Part shown: piece after piece, positions 16,301 to 25,838 of the stretch
How the letters are laid out: every line of letters begins with the position of its first letter
Numbering within the stretch: the first letter of the stretch is position 1
DNA from: Blastopirellula marina
GTDB lineage: Bacteria > Planctomycetota > Planctomycetia > Pirellulales > Pirellulaceae
DNA: 64,000 nucleotides
NCBI RefSeq assembly: GCF_002967715.1
Contig: NZ_PUIA01000016.1
Coordinates: 248,001-312,000 of the forward strand
Direction of reading: 5' to 3'
The notes under the pieces: model-generated
The model's database searches: none
What the model was told of the DNA's origin: nothing
Seen by the model: the letters and a program-made list of their open reading frames with translations, nothing else
Made by a program: the position numbers and the translations under genes

Positions 16301-19268
16301 GCATATCATAGGCGTATTGAAATACAGGGAAATCAAAACGCAGTTTTTCTCCGAGCATACGAATCGCAACGAGTAGTAATGCTGCCGATTCTTCTTGGGT
16401 TAGGCCAGCTATACGGATCGGCGATATGTTCGGATCGGGAACGACCATTCCTAACGCAAGTGCTTCGATCGATTTTCGGCGGTGGAAGAACAGTGTGCCT
16501 AGGCAGCCTGACTTACAAGCCTGTCGAATTCGTTCCAGCCACCGCTCTTCAGCGGTTTCCAACGCATTGGACTGTTTGGCGACGATGTTCTTTTCGTCAT
16601 TCCACAGATACAAAGAAGGCCAAGATTTGCCGCTAAGTTCGGAATGTTCCCGACTTGGGCCAGCGGGGCAGACGCCGAGTCGCAGTAATGAGTTTTCTAC
16701 TCGTCGTGACAATGCCGTGATCGAAAATGGCCCATTTCTAGAACCGCGAAGCTCTGCGACTCGTTGAGTTTGTTCAGGGGTGGCATAGCCATCACGAACT
16801 GCAAAATAGGCATTAGCATCATTCTGGTTTTCATTAATGAACGAGTTAAATATATCTCGATCGTCTGGCGGCATTTCTGCTGGTCGGTCGGCCCAGCGAA
16901 GAAATACATCAAGCGAGCCACCAAGATCACCGCGACCCTGTAAGAGTGTTTGACGGACCAAGTCTCGGTAGTGGTCAAGTTCAACACCAGCAGCCAATTT
17001 CGCCGCATCTTGTCGGCTATCAGTAAAAACAACCAGCTTCTGCGCGGACTCGTCCATAGGCTGTAATTCTCGCATTAAGCCGTCAGCGAGTACTTGATTG
17101 ACCTTCTGGAAACCAGTCCGATGTCGCATAATCGGACTAGCAATATCTTCGATGTGGGACGCCTCTTGAACCCTGCCCCCAGAACCGACTCGGGTCCAGT
17201 CTTCATCGCAGCGGCAACACTTTGATGGCATTGCTGCTAGTACCTGGGTCGCGTCGTCTGGTACTCCATCGAGATTTATCCGATACAGCCAACCATTCGG
17301 TTCTCCGCTCATCTGTGCACCGAACGTCATTTGTCCAGTTGCCGGATTGAGGTGTGCCTGCGTAAACATTCGTCTAACGGAATATGAGTTGCCATCCACA
17401 CGAACACCTTGTTGCCAAGATGGATTGCACAATGGCTCATCGGTAGTTGGCCAGAACACGACATAGCGGCGATAGAAGCGGTCACGTCCTGAGGCAGATG
17501 GAGTTTCAAGATCCGGTTGGTCGTGAACTAAGTTGAAAGGGCCGTTTGGATCTCTTTCGTCAATCTGTCGAAATCCTCCAAAGTAGAGATCGCCACACTG
17601 AGAACAAAGCAATGCATCAAGCACTCGCGACCCACAATCGCAAACCAGCCGTGGGGCAGTATATAGCTTTCCGACGCGACGATGGATTCCGTCACGATGT
17701 TCGATCTGATCGCATTCTGGATTACAACATGCCCATAGACCCCCAACATTTCGATACATCAAATGCAATCGAAACGGCAGCGGAGCTGACGCAAATGTGT
17801 CGGTCGTTGTCCTGGATTGTGCTAATACTTGCAACAACCCATTGGCTGCGTGGAGGTCGTTCCTTGAACCGAACACACGTAGAGATAACTCGCCTAGCGT
17901 CTCAGGCCGGTTGTATTCTACGAGCGCCGCGTCGTCCGCCATCGTCTGCTTAACAACACTGTATGCTTTCACGGACATAGAATCGGTATTGATGTCCGTC
18001 GCGCCGGTCGCATTCAACAACTTATCGAGCGCCTCTGTGCTTTTGAAACCTCCTTCACTAGAGAACTCAGCAAAGCTTGACCTGTATTTTCGGATTGTGG
18101 GGATGGACTCCGGGTCCGTCTTGCGCGTTGGCGACTTCACAATTGTGAAACTGTCGCCGGAAGCGCCGAAAAACTGCGAAAGAAACTTTTTGCTTTTGGC
18201 GTCTTCGGTGATCGAAGCGGATGACGCGATAAACCTGACCTGCGGTGAATCCGGAGAGAGACCCAATCGATCGAGCAAGAGGCGAATTAGTAACGCGATC
18301 TCAGTCCCACCGGTCCCACGATACGAATGCAACTCATCAACGATGAAGTGGAACGTGTTGCCGGCATCTTGAGCCAGCCAGGTTTTTGTTGCCTCAAAGA
18401 TAGGCGATTCGATGGTACGCATCAGCATGATGTTTAGCATCGAATAGTTTGTGATCAGAATGTCTGGAGGAGCATCCTGCATGGACCAGCGATGCCATTG
18501 CTCGCCGCTTTCCTTGTCGAGACTAGGAAACTGAAACCGCAGTCGCAGATCTTCGGCTACCTCGGTGGCTTGACGCTGTAATCGGCGTTCCTCTGAAGCC
18601 AGTTCTCTCTGTTTGGTCGAGGTTGGTCTTCCTGGAACAGGAGTTCGGCCAGTGTATCGCCCAAAATAGAAACGATCTTTACGGTTCTTCGCAAACCACG
18701 ATCTCGCTCCTTTTCCCTCGCCGTTCAATAGGTCAGGGCTATCTAAAGCCGTTCTTAAACGGACCATTTGATCTTCAGCCAACGCATTGAGAGGGTAGAG
18801 GATCAGGGAGCGTAAGGCACGTGGTCGAGAGGCGCTGGACCATTTTTTTGATTCAGCGACCAAGGCCTGGAAAAGTGGCAGGAGGAAGCATTCAGTTTTG
18901 CCTGAACCTGTACCAGTAGTGACCACCATATTGCGACGTTGATTGGCGACTACATCCAAAGACTGCTTTTGGTGTTCGTACAGCCTTCGTGTTGAGGGGA
19001 ATAGGCCACAATCGGCTAAATCCGCAAGGTCTCGCTCAATGCCCAGCTCATCACAGATGGCATGCAGGTTTGAGGTCTCCCGGTAACGGGGAATGAATTC
19101 AATTCGTGGTTCCTGTCGGAGCCGTCCAGACGCACGAAGTAATTCGTTACGCTCTCGATGAAGTGACTCGTCTCGTAGGGGAATCGCACTGTCGATGTAT
19201 TGCAAATATAGATTCGATAAGTGATCTGCCAATCCAATGGGATCATTCATCGCGGCCGCATCAGACAT
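13380..19268 (-). CDS. druE-like: Very large DEAD/DEAH helicase with DUF1998 C-terminus (DruE-like)
   Basis: A 1962-residue SF2 helicase. TGTGSGKT lies at 118-125 after the YEHQKQSLD Q-region, and VDELHSYRG is motif II. RVGRAGRRGAG is motif VI, preceded by TTTMEAGVDIG. Several Cys clusters suggest zinc ribbons: CCNPECDQ, CDCG...CSQCGDLY, CTQCGL...CISC and CRQC...CCPVC. The C-terminal part carries the DUF1998/MZB signature CDSSCYDCLRDYGN followed by LDWRLGLDLA. Length and architecture match DruE, the one component shared by all Druantia types. It overlaps the upstream 315-residue gene by 8 bases. A DISARM DrmA role is unlikely, because a separate drmA is present at 38702-42100. The exact subtype is inferred from gene sizes and order, not from alignment. 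Confidence 0.75.
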   Translation of the reverse strand: MSDAAAMNDPIGLADHLSNLYLQYIDSAIPLRDESLHRERNELLRASGRLRQEPRIEFIPRYRETSNLHAICDELGIERDLADLADCGLFPSTRRLYEHQKQSLDVVANQRRNMVVTTGTGSGKTECFLLPLFQALVAESKKWSSASRPRALRSLILYPLNALAEDQMVRLRTALDSPDLLNGEGKGARSWFAKNRKDRFYFGRYTGRTPVPGRPTSTKQRELASEERRLQRQATEVAEDLRLRFQFPSLDKESGEQWHRWSMQDAPPDILITNYSMLNIMLMRTIESPIFEATKTWLAQDAGNTFHFIVDELHSYRGTGGTEIALLIRLLLDRLGLSPDSPQVRFIASSASITEDAKSKKFLSQFFGASGDSFTIVKSPTRKTDPESIPTIRKYRSSFAEFSSEGGFKSTEALDKLLNATGATDINTDSMSVKAYSVVKQTMADDAALVEYNRPETLGELSLRVFGSRNDLHAANGLLQVLAQSRTTTDTFASAPLPFRLHLMYRNVGGLWACCNPECDQIEHRDGIHRRVGKLYTAPRLVCDCGSRVLDALLCSQCGDLYFGGFRQIDERDPNGPFNLVHDQPDLETPSASGRDRFYRRYVVFWPTTDEPLCNPSWQQGVRVDGNSYSVRRMFTQAHLNPATGQMTFGAQMSGEPNGWLYRINLDGVPDDATQVLAAMPSKCCRCDEDWTRVGSGGRVQEASHIEDIASPIMRHRTGFQKVNQVLADGLMRELQPMDESAQKLVVFTDSRQDAAKLAAGVELDHYRDLVRQTLLQGRGDLGGSLDVFLRWADRPAEMPPDDRDIFNSFINENQNDANAYFAVRDGYATPEQTQRVAELRGSRNGPFSITALSRRVENSLLRLGVCPAGPSREHSELSGKSWPSLYLWNDEKNIVAKQSNALETAEERWLERIRQACKSGCLGTLFFHRRKSIEALALGMVVPDPNISPIRIAGLTQEESAALLLVAIRMLGEKLRFDFPVFQYAYDMHELPAPIRRYIEHAGHQGDVAQISSDLMSGMIEKGLLTPTVKLLDQRLCLSLMTTDAPVWRCTQCGLKHLHRGLGICISCYQDLPTSPNKTQADSEQDYYAYLASSDASAFRLHCEELTGQTEKDKAGDRQRHFQSLCLDGENARVDTIDLLSVTTTMEAGVDIGSLLAVMLGNVPPRRFNYQQRVGRAGRRGAGYSIALTVGRGRSHDDTYFTNPLPMIAGDAPSPYLDMDRPRIVRRMLHKEVLRQAFETVNLSEAGVSAAEQGPQIHGEFGKAEQWSDVAKSVQIWITDNIDRVERISDLLLNGTNLSAHRGELIEYVRDSLVDKITECALDNESFNQDSLSERLAFAGVLPMFGFPTRVRNLYAREPRRFPPKGVVDRPLDIAVSQFAPGSQTVRDKQVLKSVGIVDYEPDTPRPPRSVDGRGWQSRCGVCRQCQALVRNPQDSQCCPVCASTSRYKVVNAWEPRGFTVEPGVPLPDFDGKFEWQPRSTIARMDCQLAQGFTTLPGTCLQIASDADLSVLTVNDNNGRLFDFRRINNHRAWVVEEHLRTGFGWRNQLIAGRSTQAALVARKQTDVLLLRIAVDSPEIQLDPLDIRSGSAVRAAFLSLANLIRRQACLSLDIESDELNVGVRLVAGEDQRYFEIYLTDTLENGAGYCAHLGDPDNFQELILNPLLPGGDAYQRLRDHGDECDSSCYDCLRDYGNAGEHALLDWRLGLDLARLSCVADPQPPTLDDYWLPVVRAASQGLEKALPGSSIQSVGGLSCIVRNGFVQCVLTHPLWPVYHESVWRASDELGISVTRLPTANLFDAVRRLGMIVSGIESRTTTQRVAVNQTSQPENEDTSRKVQALSLEDLPEKLPSRGEFDLLLSDDRMQRLASAGSTLRFRKLPKTVKPDELRSKVVIVENPEDHTEALIGKLHLQPMQDSDGRLLEIRVALRPQTKSDFESYRWTIPIDQWPDSFNAIAQLSD

Positions 19269-20208
19269 TCAAAGTATTCCTTACCAAAAGTTTCTGCTGC
19301 ATGATACGAGCAGCGTGCTCTGCCTGTAACTGATCGACAGCGACATATTGCCACCATCGTGATTTGTCAAACGCAACACGTGTCGCCATTCGTGCTGACT
19401 TTGTAGTTAAACCTCGCGAGACGAGAACGGGCAATTCCGGCGTTCCATGGGGAATAAAGAGTTGCCACGTTTTCGGGTTGTAGATCCAAGCCGAACGCGA
19501 TTTGTAGCACGACCACTTTGCAGCGATTTTCTGATCGCGAGTTTCGATTTTATAGGAGCGAAGATCTTCTCCAATAAAGATCTGCTGCAACTTCCCATCA
19601 CGGTGCCGATATAAACCCCGTTCAATTGGGAGTTGAGGGGAGTTGCGCCACTCACCATACAGTGCGGATCGAAACTCATAACGTTCCCAAGATCCTTTGG
19701 AAACAAAAGGACAAGGCTCTAGGTCGTGTAGTGCATGTGACAGCGTAGGCATGCGGCTAAGCACATCAATGCCCGGGTCATCGGCAAGCCAAACACCCTC
19801 CTTCGCTGCGAATGTCAGAAGTTGCTGGCGTTCCCCGTGAAATGCTCGGCAAGTGGGACCAAGTTTGGGGGCGTGGCGAAGAGGTCTAAACTCATAACGC
19901 CGAAGAGCACTTATTCGTATCGGATCCCAGTAGCCGTAGCAAATTGCTTTGCCCAACGAACTACTGAAGATGAGTCCCGGCGAAATAGCGTTGAGCGTTC
20001 GCCGGCTGGGATCATACTCCGCGTGCCCGAGGCGAATCAATGGATCTGTCCAACGCATCGCATGACCATACGGCGTCAGCTCGCGTCGAGGCGGCGATAT
20101 CGCCGACAATCGCATGCATCTTGCTTTGACGTTGCTCCATTTGTGATTTGATTCGGTAGATAGCCAGGCAAGCATGCTGTCCCAGTGATTGGGTGGACGT
20201 CCGCTCAC
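19261..20208 (-). CDS. Unrecognised defence-operon protein (possible DruD position)
   Basis: A 315-residue protein rich in Arg, Trp and Tyr, with no motif I recognise. Visible blocks include LIRLGHAEYDPSRRTLNAISPG near the N-terminus (quoted in part: GHAEYDPSRRTL), LGPTCRAFHGERQQ and a C-terminal MATRVAFDKSRWWQYVA. There is no Walker motif, signal peptide or membrane segment. It is coupled on both sides: ATGA overlap with the upstream 724-residue gene and an 8-base overlap with the helicase. Its size and place directly before the large DUF1998 helicase correspond to DruD of type I Druantia. That correspondence is inference only. Confidence 0.6.
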   Translation of the reverse strand: MSGRPPNHWDSMLAWLSTESNHKWSNVKARCMRLSAISPPRRELTPYGHAMRWTDPLIRLGHAEYDPSRRTLNAISPGLIFSSSLGKAICYGYWDPIRISALRRYEFRPLRHAPKLGPTCRAFHGERQQLLTFAAKEGVWLADDPGIDVLSRMPTLSHALHDLEPCPFVSKGSWERYEFRSALYGEWRNSPQLPIERGLYRHRDGKLQQIFIGEDLRSYKIETRDQKIAAKWSCYKSRSAWIYNPKTWQLFIPHGTPELPVLVSRGLTTKSARMATRVAFDKSRWWQYVAVDQLQAEHAARIMQQKLLVRNTLNV

Positions 20209-22379
20209 GCTTTTTCCTCCGCAAGCCAGCAGTTGAACAGACGTTGAATGATTACCTGCTCTGAAGCCATTGGTGGGTCATTCGGGTGCAGACGCATTAA
20301 GGCTTCGCGCAGCCGACATGCTAGACTCGTCTTCATTGGCGTGCTGGGGTCGCCGATAGGGAACTGTAACGCTTTCAGGTAGGTGTCCAAGCTATTGTTG
20401 TCATAGCTGGACGAAGCTAATTCCCAAACTTGAAACGGAAGGTGCCCCGATATGGCATTCGTAACTATTTGTGGCTTCCCACGCGAACTGAATGCGAACA
20501 CCCATCGCCGTAGTTCATCGGTCAGGTCAAAGCAAGAAGTAGACTTTTCCTCCGTGATAACGAGGCGGACATGTTCGGGCCAACCCGTTTGCTGGGAATC
20601 GGGTAAGGACGTAGACCAACCGGCAAGAATGTTCAGCCAAGGTCGAAGCCAAGCATGAGTTGGGCAACGATCAATTCCCTCAATTACGATCAGTTGGAGG
20701 CATTGATCATCTGCTACTGCCGATCGCCAGTTCGACAACAAACTCCCGTTGGCTATCGAATCGAAATCGATCCAACGTGGTGATGCAGCGACCGTAATGC
20801 ATCGTGCCGTTTCACCCATGGCAGCTGCGTAGCCACTGGCCCAGCCTGGATGCGGAACGCCTATGAGGCGGCCAGCTACGATCGAAGCGTGGAAAAGCCC
20901 CGCTTCGCGGAGGTCAACACTAGCTGCATGATTGTTCAGTATCGGCCACAATCGCTTTTCGACGAATTCACTCTCCGTCAACTTAGGCGATTTTGCCAAA
21001 GGCGTGTCGGTCGAAGTGGGCTGTTGCGAGCAAGGGTGAGCGTCTGCTTTCAAATCGTGCGTTTGTTTAGTCGCATGCCCATTGCTCGATGAAGGTACTG
21101 ATGCGAACTGCTGCAATAGTGGCGTAATCAAAGCTAAGTCAGAGAGTAACTCATTACGACCACTTCGCAACCGCTCATCTACTCGAGCAATCAGGTCCTC
21201 GGCACGTGACTCGTCCTGCTCTCGCTGTCTAACCAGTGTTTTCAACTCCTCTAGAAGCTGACTTTTTTCTTTGCGGACGGCTTCAACCTTCTTCTCAATT
21301 CCTTCCAACTCAATCAACTTGGAAGCGGCCTCTTCTTTTGCAAGTTGCTCGATTTCAATAGCTTTCGCCTTGACTTGTGCTTGCACCGCTGCATTTCCTT
21401 CCTGCCGAATCCTTTCTGCGATCGCTGCACTTTGCATCATCGCCTCGACCAGTGGATCGATCATCGTGATCCTCTGCTCTATTTCACCGATCAATTCAGG
21501 TAACCCTTGTATGACCGCTTCAGATACTCCGTGGGTGTCCTGATCCAAAAGGGCAACAAGCGGCTTCAATTCATCTCGTAATTTTTTCCAGCTCTTACCA
21601 TGTTTAATCTGCTTGCATGCTTTAGTGACTAACAGTTCATCTGTTAGGAAGTACTTGACACGTTTTTCAAGAGTTGCTTGATCGAGATCCTGCTTGCGAA
21701 AGATCTGATAGTTCGTTTCGTACGCGCCGCCCCGACCAGAGGTCGGCATGTACTCAGACGGAGAAATGACCGCCCTGCTACGAACAATCGAGATATTTGC
21801 ATTGTCGAACGCTTGTCGATCAAAGACATCGACGTCGCATTCGGCCTTCCTGTCAGGGGTGAAGTAGAAATTACCAGATCGACTACCATCACCGTTAGCG
21901 ACCCGAAATGGGCCAGCGACGGCATCGCGGCACCGAAAATAGACATCACCGCGAGGAATGCGTGTCTTTGGTAGCGGCCTCCTTAAAAGGTCGCCTAGTT
22001 TGGCGAGAGGCTCGGCTAAGTCGAATAGCTCACACACCTGACCGCCCGCGTGATATCCCGCATCGCCAAAGACTTGATACCACTCTTTGTCTTCGAGACC
22101 ATATCCTCTTTCATTGCGGCGCAAATGGCCGATGACAAGGTCGCCATGCTCCCAGACTCCCGGGGGAACGCGATACCAGCGTGCAAAGCCGGCACTCGGG
22201 AAAGTTGATGCCGATGCGTTGACTGGGCGGCCCGTGGTGAGGCACATCAGCGGCCATAACGTAGCAATAAGTTCGTCCGGATTCAGCTCATGAGGTTGCT
22301 GTGCTAAGGCGAAAACAACGGGTTTGTCGACTAGTTCTTCTGCGGTCATGGTCATGATATAACCTAAAGTACTCCTCAT
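20205..22379 (-). CDS. Coiled-coil defence-operon protein (possible DruC position)
   Basis: A 724-residue protein. The N-terminal about 240 residues look globular, with YRVPPGVWEHGDLVIGHLRR and FRCRDAVAGPFRV. A long coiled coil at about 300-420 is dominated by Glu, Lys and Gln (VKAKAIEIEQLAKEEAASK, EGIEKKVEAVRKEKSQLLEE). The C-terminal part may carry a degenerate ATPase-like fold: LIVIEGIDRCPTHAW resembles a Walker B strand, but no Walker A is visible. The start at 22379 gives an ATGA overlap with the preceding gene; the ATG codons at residues 9 and 11 are alternatives. It could scaffold the helicase. The family is not recognised. Confidence 0.6.
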   Translation of the reverse strand: MRSTLGYIMTMTAEELVDKPVVFALAQQPHELNPDELIATLWPLMCLTTGRPVNASASTFPSAGFARWYRVPPGVWEHGDLVIGHLRRNERGYGLEDKEWYQVFGDAGYHAGGQVCELFDLAEPLAKLGDLLRRPLPKTRIPRGDVYFRCRDAVAGPFRVANGDGSRSGNFYFTPDRKAECDVDVFDRQAFDNANISIVRSRAVISPSEYMPTSGRGGAYETNYQIFRKQDLDQATLEKRVKYFLTDELLVTKACKQIKHGKSWKKLRDELKPLVALLDQDTHGVSEAVIQGLPELIGEIEQRITMIDPLVEAMMQSAAIAERIRQEGNAAVQAQVKAKAIEIEQLAKEEAASKLIELEGIEKKVEAVRKEKSQLLEELKTLVRQREQDESRAEDLIARVDERLRSGRNELLSDLALITPLLQQFASVPSSSNGHATKQTHDLKADAHPCSQQPTSTDTPLAKSPKLTESEFVEKRLWPILNNHAASVDLREAGLFHASIVAGRLIGVPHPGWASGYAAAMGETARCITVAASPRWIDFDSIANGSLLSNWRSAVADDQCLQLIVIEGIDRCPTHAWLRPWLNILAGWSTSLPDSQQTGWPEHVRLVITEEKSTSCFDLTDELRRWVFAFSSRGKPQIVTNAISGHLPFQVWELASSSYDNNSLDTYLKALQFPIGDPSTPMKTSLACRLREALMRLHPNDPPMASEQVIIQRLFNCWLAEEKA

Positions 22380-24199
22380 CGCTCATCTGATTGCATTAAC
22401 AGTTGTCGCACTAGCGGATGGTCTGAAGCAGAGGTTGGTCTTTCGCGTAGTGGCATGCCCGCCAACAGCCGAATAGCCGTGGCACAATTGTCTACAGGTT
22501 CCGATTTCTTCTGGTCAGTCATCCCCAAGCCGGCACCTCGAATGCCAAAAATTCGCGGCTTGCTTTCGTCGGCAGATGGTTCCTTTTCGCTTTCCCGTCT
22601 CAGTGTTGAGTCCCATGTCGGCCACTTGTCGCCATAGAGTTGCCAGCCTTGGTGAGGCATATCACGAGGGAGCACATTTTTGGGATGTGAAACCCTGAAT
22701 CGCTTCGTGGTAGTTTTTCCGTCGATCCTGGCAACGATCTCGTGATCGCCTGCTAGTGAAAACTGCGCCAGCTGAACCGTTCGACTGTGGATTCTAACTT
22801 TTTGTCCATCAACGAAGAGAAACCTCGGCATGATCTTGCCAGAGATCATGAGCTGCGGCCCGGCACCAGCGATGAAATGTTCTTTGCGTCCGATTCGCAA
22901 GCCGCCTGATAACGACAGTCTTGCCGGAGGAAGGCGAAGGAATGGATGCCAGGTTTCCGGAATAAACTCGGCATCTGGCAATGAGTTATAAACACGGAAG
23001 ACGACTGCACGGCATCCCAAGGGTAACCCATTCAGCATCTGCCATTCAGCTTCGTCTTCACTTGAGAACTGCTCTTCGATGAATGCAACGCGATCACAAT
23101 TCAGAACATGATGCCAATTCACCGGCTGTTCTGGCCCGGCTAGAAGTATTCCGCGGTTACCTGCATCAATGTATTCGGCTTGCTTGAATGCGGCGTCTTC
23201 GGATTCATAGGAAAATAACGCCAAGCCATCATGAAATTCTAGCCGGTATCTGTCATTGATTTTTTTCCCCGAGAGCAGAGCAGCAAAGTCGTCGAGTATC
23301 ATCCCTTTGGCTATCGCCGCTGAAGTACCACCGACCGCTCGCAATTGTCTTTGGGGCAGACGCATATCGAGCCATATCCAATGAGTTCTTTCGGACTTAA
23401 CGTATGATCCGCGGGCAGGATCACGAAGGGCAAGGCGACCATCCCACGCTTTGTAGGCATACTCGACTTGGGCCTTAGCAATTGGGAATTTCCGCTTATC
23501 GTCAAGGACCCTCTGTGCCCAGGATGAAAAACAAACGGAGTCGTGTCTTTGTCGGAACAGTTGATTGCCGATGCGATTGACTTGACTGTCCGCCTTCTCG
23601 ACTTCTGAGCCTATTGGCTCAAATCCATATTTATGGAAGAACAACGGTAAACGCGCTAGGTCCCCGACGCGAAATGCTGTTTGCGATTTGGGAAGCTGAA
23701 CGTGTCGTCCGGCACCGCTATGGTCTTCGGGCAAATCGAGCCGAAGCTCTCTCGCCTTGGCCCACTCCGCCAAACGTTCTCGCCATAATATCTGGTGATA
23801 ATCCCCTTGATCGTTCGAGTTGAATCGCTCCCTGGCTCCATACTCGCCGACTAGGTTTTGAAGCTGAACATAGTAAGCCGCTGACGTATGTTCACCATCC
23901 GGATCGTCGGCCATTTTTGATGCCGCATAAACCTGTACGGCAATTTGAAGTAAGAAACGCGGCGGATGGTTCGCATAAAATGGTTCGGGATACCAGGGAC
24001 GATTGGCCTTCGAACACAAATAACCATTCGCAACCCTAAGGAAGTCTATTTCCGCTTCTTCGGGAGAATCAAACTCAGAGCCGACAAGTTCGGCAATATG
24101 AGGAAGCTGCGATGGCTCAAGCATCAACAGCGCAAATGAACCCGGAGCCTGGTTTCCCCAGAACTTATCCAATGCTTCTACCCAAGCGTTTGTGTCCAC
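22376..24199 (-). CDS. Unrecognised first gene of the Druantia-like operon (possible DruB position)
   Basis: A 607-residue protein starting at ATG 24199, the first gene of the coupled four-gene operon. The N-terminal part is helical and acidic (LLMLEPSQLPHIAELVG). The middle contains QTAFRVGDLARLPLFFHKYGF-type hydrophobic segments and RTHWIWLDMRLPQRQ. The C-terminal region (FLFVDGQKVRIHSR, GDHEIVARIDGK) looks like beta-sandwich domains. There is no catalytic motif or membrane segment. It corresponds in size and order to DruB of type I Druantia, but no druA-like DUF4338 gene precedes it: upstream is only a 400-base gap and then a recombinase. Confidence 0.6.
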   Translation of the reverse strand: MDTNAWVEALDKFWGNQAPGSFALLMLEPSQLPHIAELVGSEFDSPEEAEIDFLRVANGYLCSKANRPWYPEPFYANHPPRFLLQIAVQVYAASKMADDPDGEHTSAAYYVQLQNLVGEYGARERFNSNDQGDYHQILWRERLAEWAKARELRLDLPEDHSGAGRHVQLPKSQTAFRVGDLARLPLFFHKYGFEPIGSEVEKADSQVNRIGNQLFRQRHDSVCFSSWAQRVLDDKRKFPIAKAQVEYAYKAWDGRLALRDPARGSYVKSERTHWIWLDMRLPQRQLRAVGGTSAAIAKGMILDDFAALLSGKKINDRYRLEFHDGLALFSYESEDAAFKQAEYIDAGNRGILLAGPEQPVNWHHVLNCDRVAFIEEQFSSEDEAEWQMLNGLPLGCRAVVFRVYNSLPDAEFIPETWHPFLRLPPARLSLSGGLRIGRKEHFIAGAGPQLMISGKIMPRFLFVDGQKVRIHSRTVQLAQFSLAGDHEIVARIDGKTTTKRFRVSHPKNVLPRDMPHQGWQLYGDKWPTWDSTLRRESEKEPSADESKPRIFGIRGAGLGMTDQKKSEPVDNCATAIRLLAGMPLRERPTSASDHPLVRQLLMQSDER

Positions 24200-24602
24200 T
24201 AGTCCGCCCCCGGGTCATTCGGGACGACGAATGGCATTTAATCGCTGGTACTTGAGTTTCTGGCGAGACAACAATACATCAAAGTTCTTTGGGGTGATCC
24301 GCGCAAACATCATTCAAACTGGCCAGCTGGCTGAGGCGTCAAATCGTAGTTAGATCATCCGTGAACACCGATGGGTTTATCCCCCCTCTATGGTATTGCA
24401 GAGTGTGCCCTAGCACAAACAAAAATTAGCCTTGATGTATGTTTCCATGCCCCCGCCTGCTTCGAAATATGTATGGCTTTTTTAATGATTACGGTTGTGG
24501 TGATTACGCAGAGGTAGTTTCGACGACAACACTATAAGCAACTGGGAGGTAGCAACTGCCTGGCAGACTCGTAACGCACGACTTATTTCTCCGAACGCCT
24601 GT
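24200..24602. other. Gene-free junction between the Druantia-like operon and the recombinase gene
   Basis: About 400 bases without a credible coding frame. It must hold the promoter of the minus-strand operon starting at 24199 and the terminator of the recombinase ending at 24603. I could not assign -35/-10 elements, and no strong hairpin is visible. In type I Druantia this is where druA would lie; nothing resembling it remains. Confidence 0.5.
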
Positions 24603-25838
24603 TTAAGAGCTATCACCGTGAGTCATTGTGCGTTTAGCATTCAGCCCGTTTTTGTTCGAGGGAATCTGATTTGCTCTGTTGTTACGTGCAGTTGGGACGT
24701 CTTCAATTTCTGAAAAGTCAATTCTCCGAATCCAGCGTTGACTGTCATCATCCTGGACATGAACGTAAGCATCCGAGGCGACCTTGTAATTGGGAGTATG
24801 TCCCTGCCAATCATCGACATATTCACGGGGAACACCTTGGGCAATCGCGTGGCTCTTGAAGAAATGCCTCAGAGAGTGAAGCGTGAAACCTCCGCTTTTC
24901 TGGCCATCAGGTATTCCAACCCTTCGGAGTGTTGCCTTAAAGTCGTCGTTTAGATCATCGGGATCAATGTGATGATTTCCATCAGGGTACTTTTCGCTGG
25001 CCATCGCCGTGAAGTACCAGCCTGTCTTATTGGGTTGGTACCTTAGTAAGACGTCGCGAAGTCGTGGGTGGATGGGAACCTTCCAATCTTGGCCGGTTTT
25101 GGTTTCTCGTCCTTTTCGAGACACAATGTAGATCCAGCCGTTTTCGAGATCCACGTCTTCAGTCAGCAGGTTTCGCAGTTCGCCGCTGCGTATGCCTATG
25201 AGGGCCAGCACACTAAACATCGTTTGGCGGCTTGGTGTAGCTGACCCAAGGATCAGATTCACTTGTTCTAACGCGAGCACCGACTTCTTTTTCACGTTAG
25301 GCACGTGGAACTTCTCGTTGGCTAGAAGGCTGGTCTCGATGTAGCCACGCGTAAAACACCAGTGGAGAAAGTCCTTCAACAGTCGCGACTCTTGCCAAAG
25401 GGAATGCCCACTGATGACCGGTTTTCGCATGCTGCGATAGCGATCGAAGAGCGGAACCGTAACTTGGTCGACACGCTGCACTCTCGCCTTGGAAGCGAAA
25501 TCACTGAATCGATCAAGGATTGAAGAGTAGCGGGCAATGGTTCCCGGGCGATTGCCTTCGGTTACTCGATATTCCATGAACTGCTTGATAGCGTCCGCAA
25601 GATCAGTTCTGACGATTCTGTTTTCCTGGATATTGGAACCGAACGTGCCTTGGATGAGTTGTGCCTCCACAACGAGAGCTTTCTTACGGGCGATTTTCAG
25701 GTTCCGGGTTTTGGTTGTCAGTATCCGATGCCCATTATAATAGAAATCCATCTGCCAGATTCTCTTCTTGCCACGCTGGACGAGAGTCACACGGTCTCCG
25801 ACGAGGATACGCTTCTTTTCGACATGCTTTTCGGTCAT
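24603..25838 (-). CDS. Tyrosine recombinase / phage-type integrase
   Basis: A 411-residue protein from ATG 25838, chosen over 25880 because AGGGG precedes it at proper spacing and the N-terminus MTEKHVEKKR then fits. There is an N-terminal SAM-like core-binding domain at about 80-170 (LADAIKQFMEYRVTEGN). The catalytic domain has RSGELRNL (first Arg), HSLRHFFKSH (His-x-x-Arg), WQGH (His) and the nucleophile in SDAYVHVQ, so all active-site residues are present. Its start lies 169 bases from the divergent HIT-PLD-helicase gene. A fragment of a close relative lies at 30740-30830 beside a fragment of that same helicase gene's 3' end, so the two genes probably travel together. Confidence 0.9.
   Translation of the reverse strand: MTEKHVEKKRILVGDRVTLVQRGKKRIWQMDFYYNGHRILTTKTRNLKIARKKALVVEAQLIQGTFGSNIQENRIVRTDLADAIKQFMEYRVTEGNRPGTIARYSSILDRFSDFASKARVQRVDQVTVPLFDRYRSMRKPVISGHSLWQESRLLKDFLHWCFTRGYIETSLLANEKFHVPNVKKKSVLALEQVNLILGSATPSRQTMFSVLALIGIRSGELRNLLTEDVDLENGWIYIVSRKGRETKTGQDWKVPIHPRLRDVLLRYQPNKTGWYFTAMASEKYPDGNHHIDPDDLNDDFKATLRRVGIPDGQKSGGFTLHSLRHFFKSHAIAQGVPREYVDDWQGHTPNYKVASDAYVHVQDDDSQRWIRRIDFSEIEDVPTARNNRANQIPSNKNGLNAKRTMTHGDSS

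Noticed and set aside
13380-24199. Dpd (7-deazaguanine DNA modification) or BREX system
   Set aside because: No TgtA5/DpdA-like transglycosylase, PglZ, BrxC or PglX is visible; only the large helicase could be shared with other systems.
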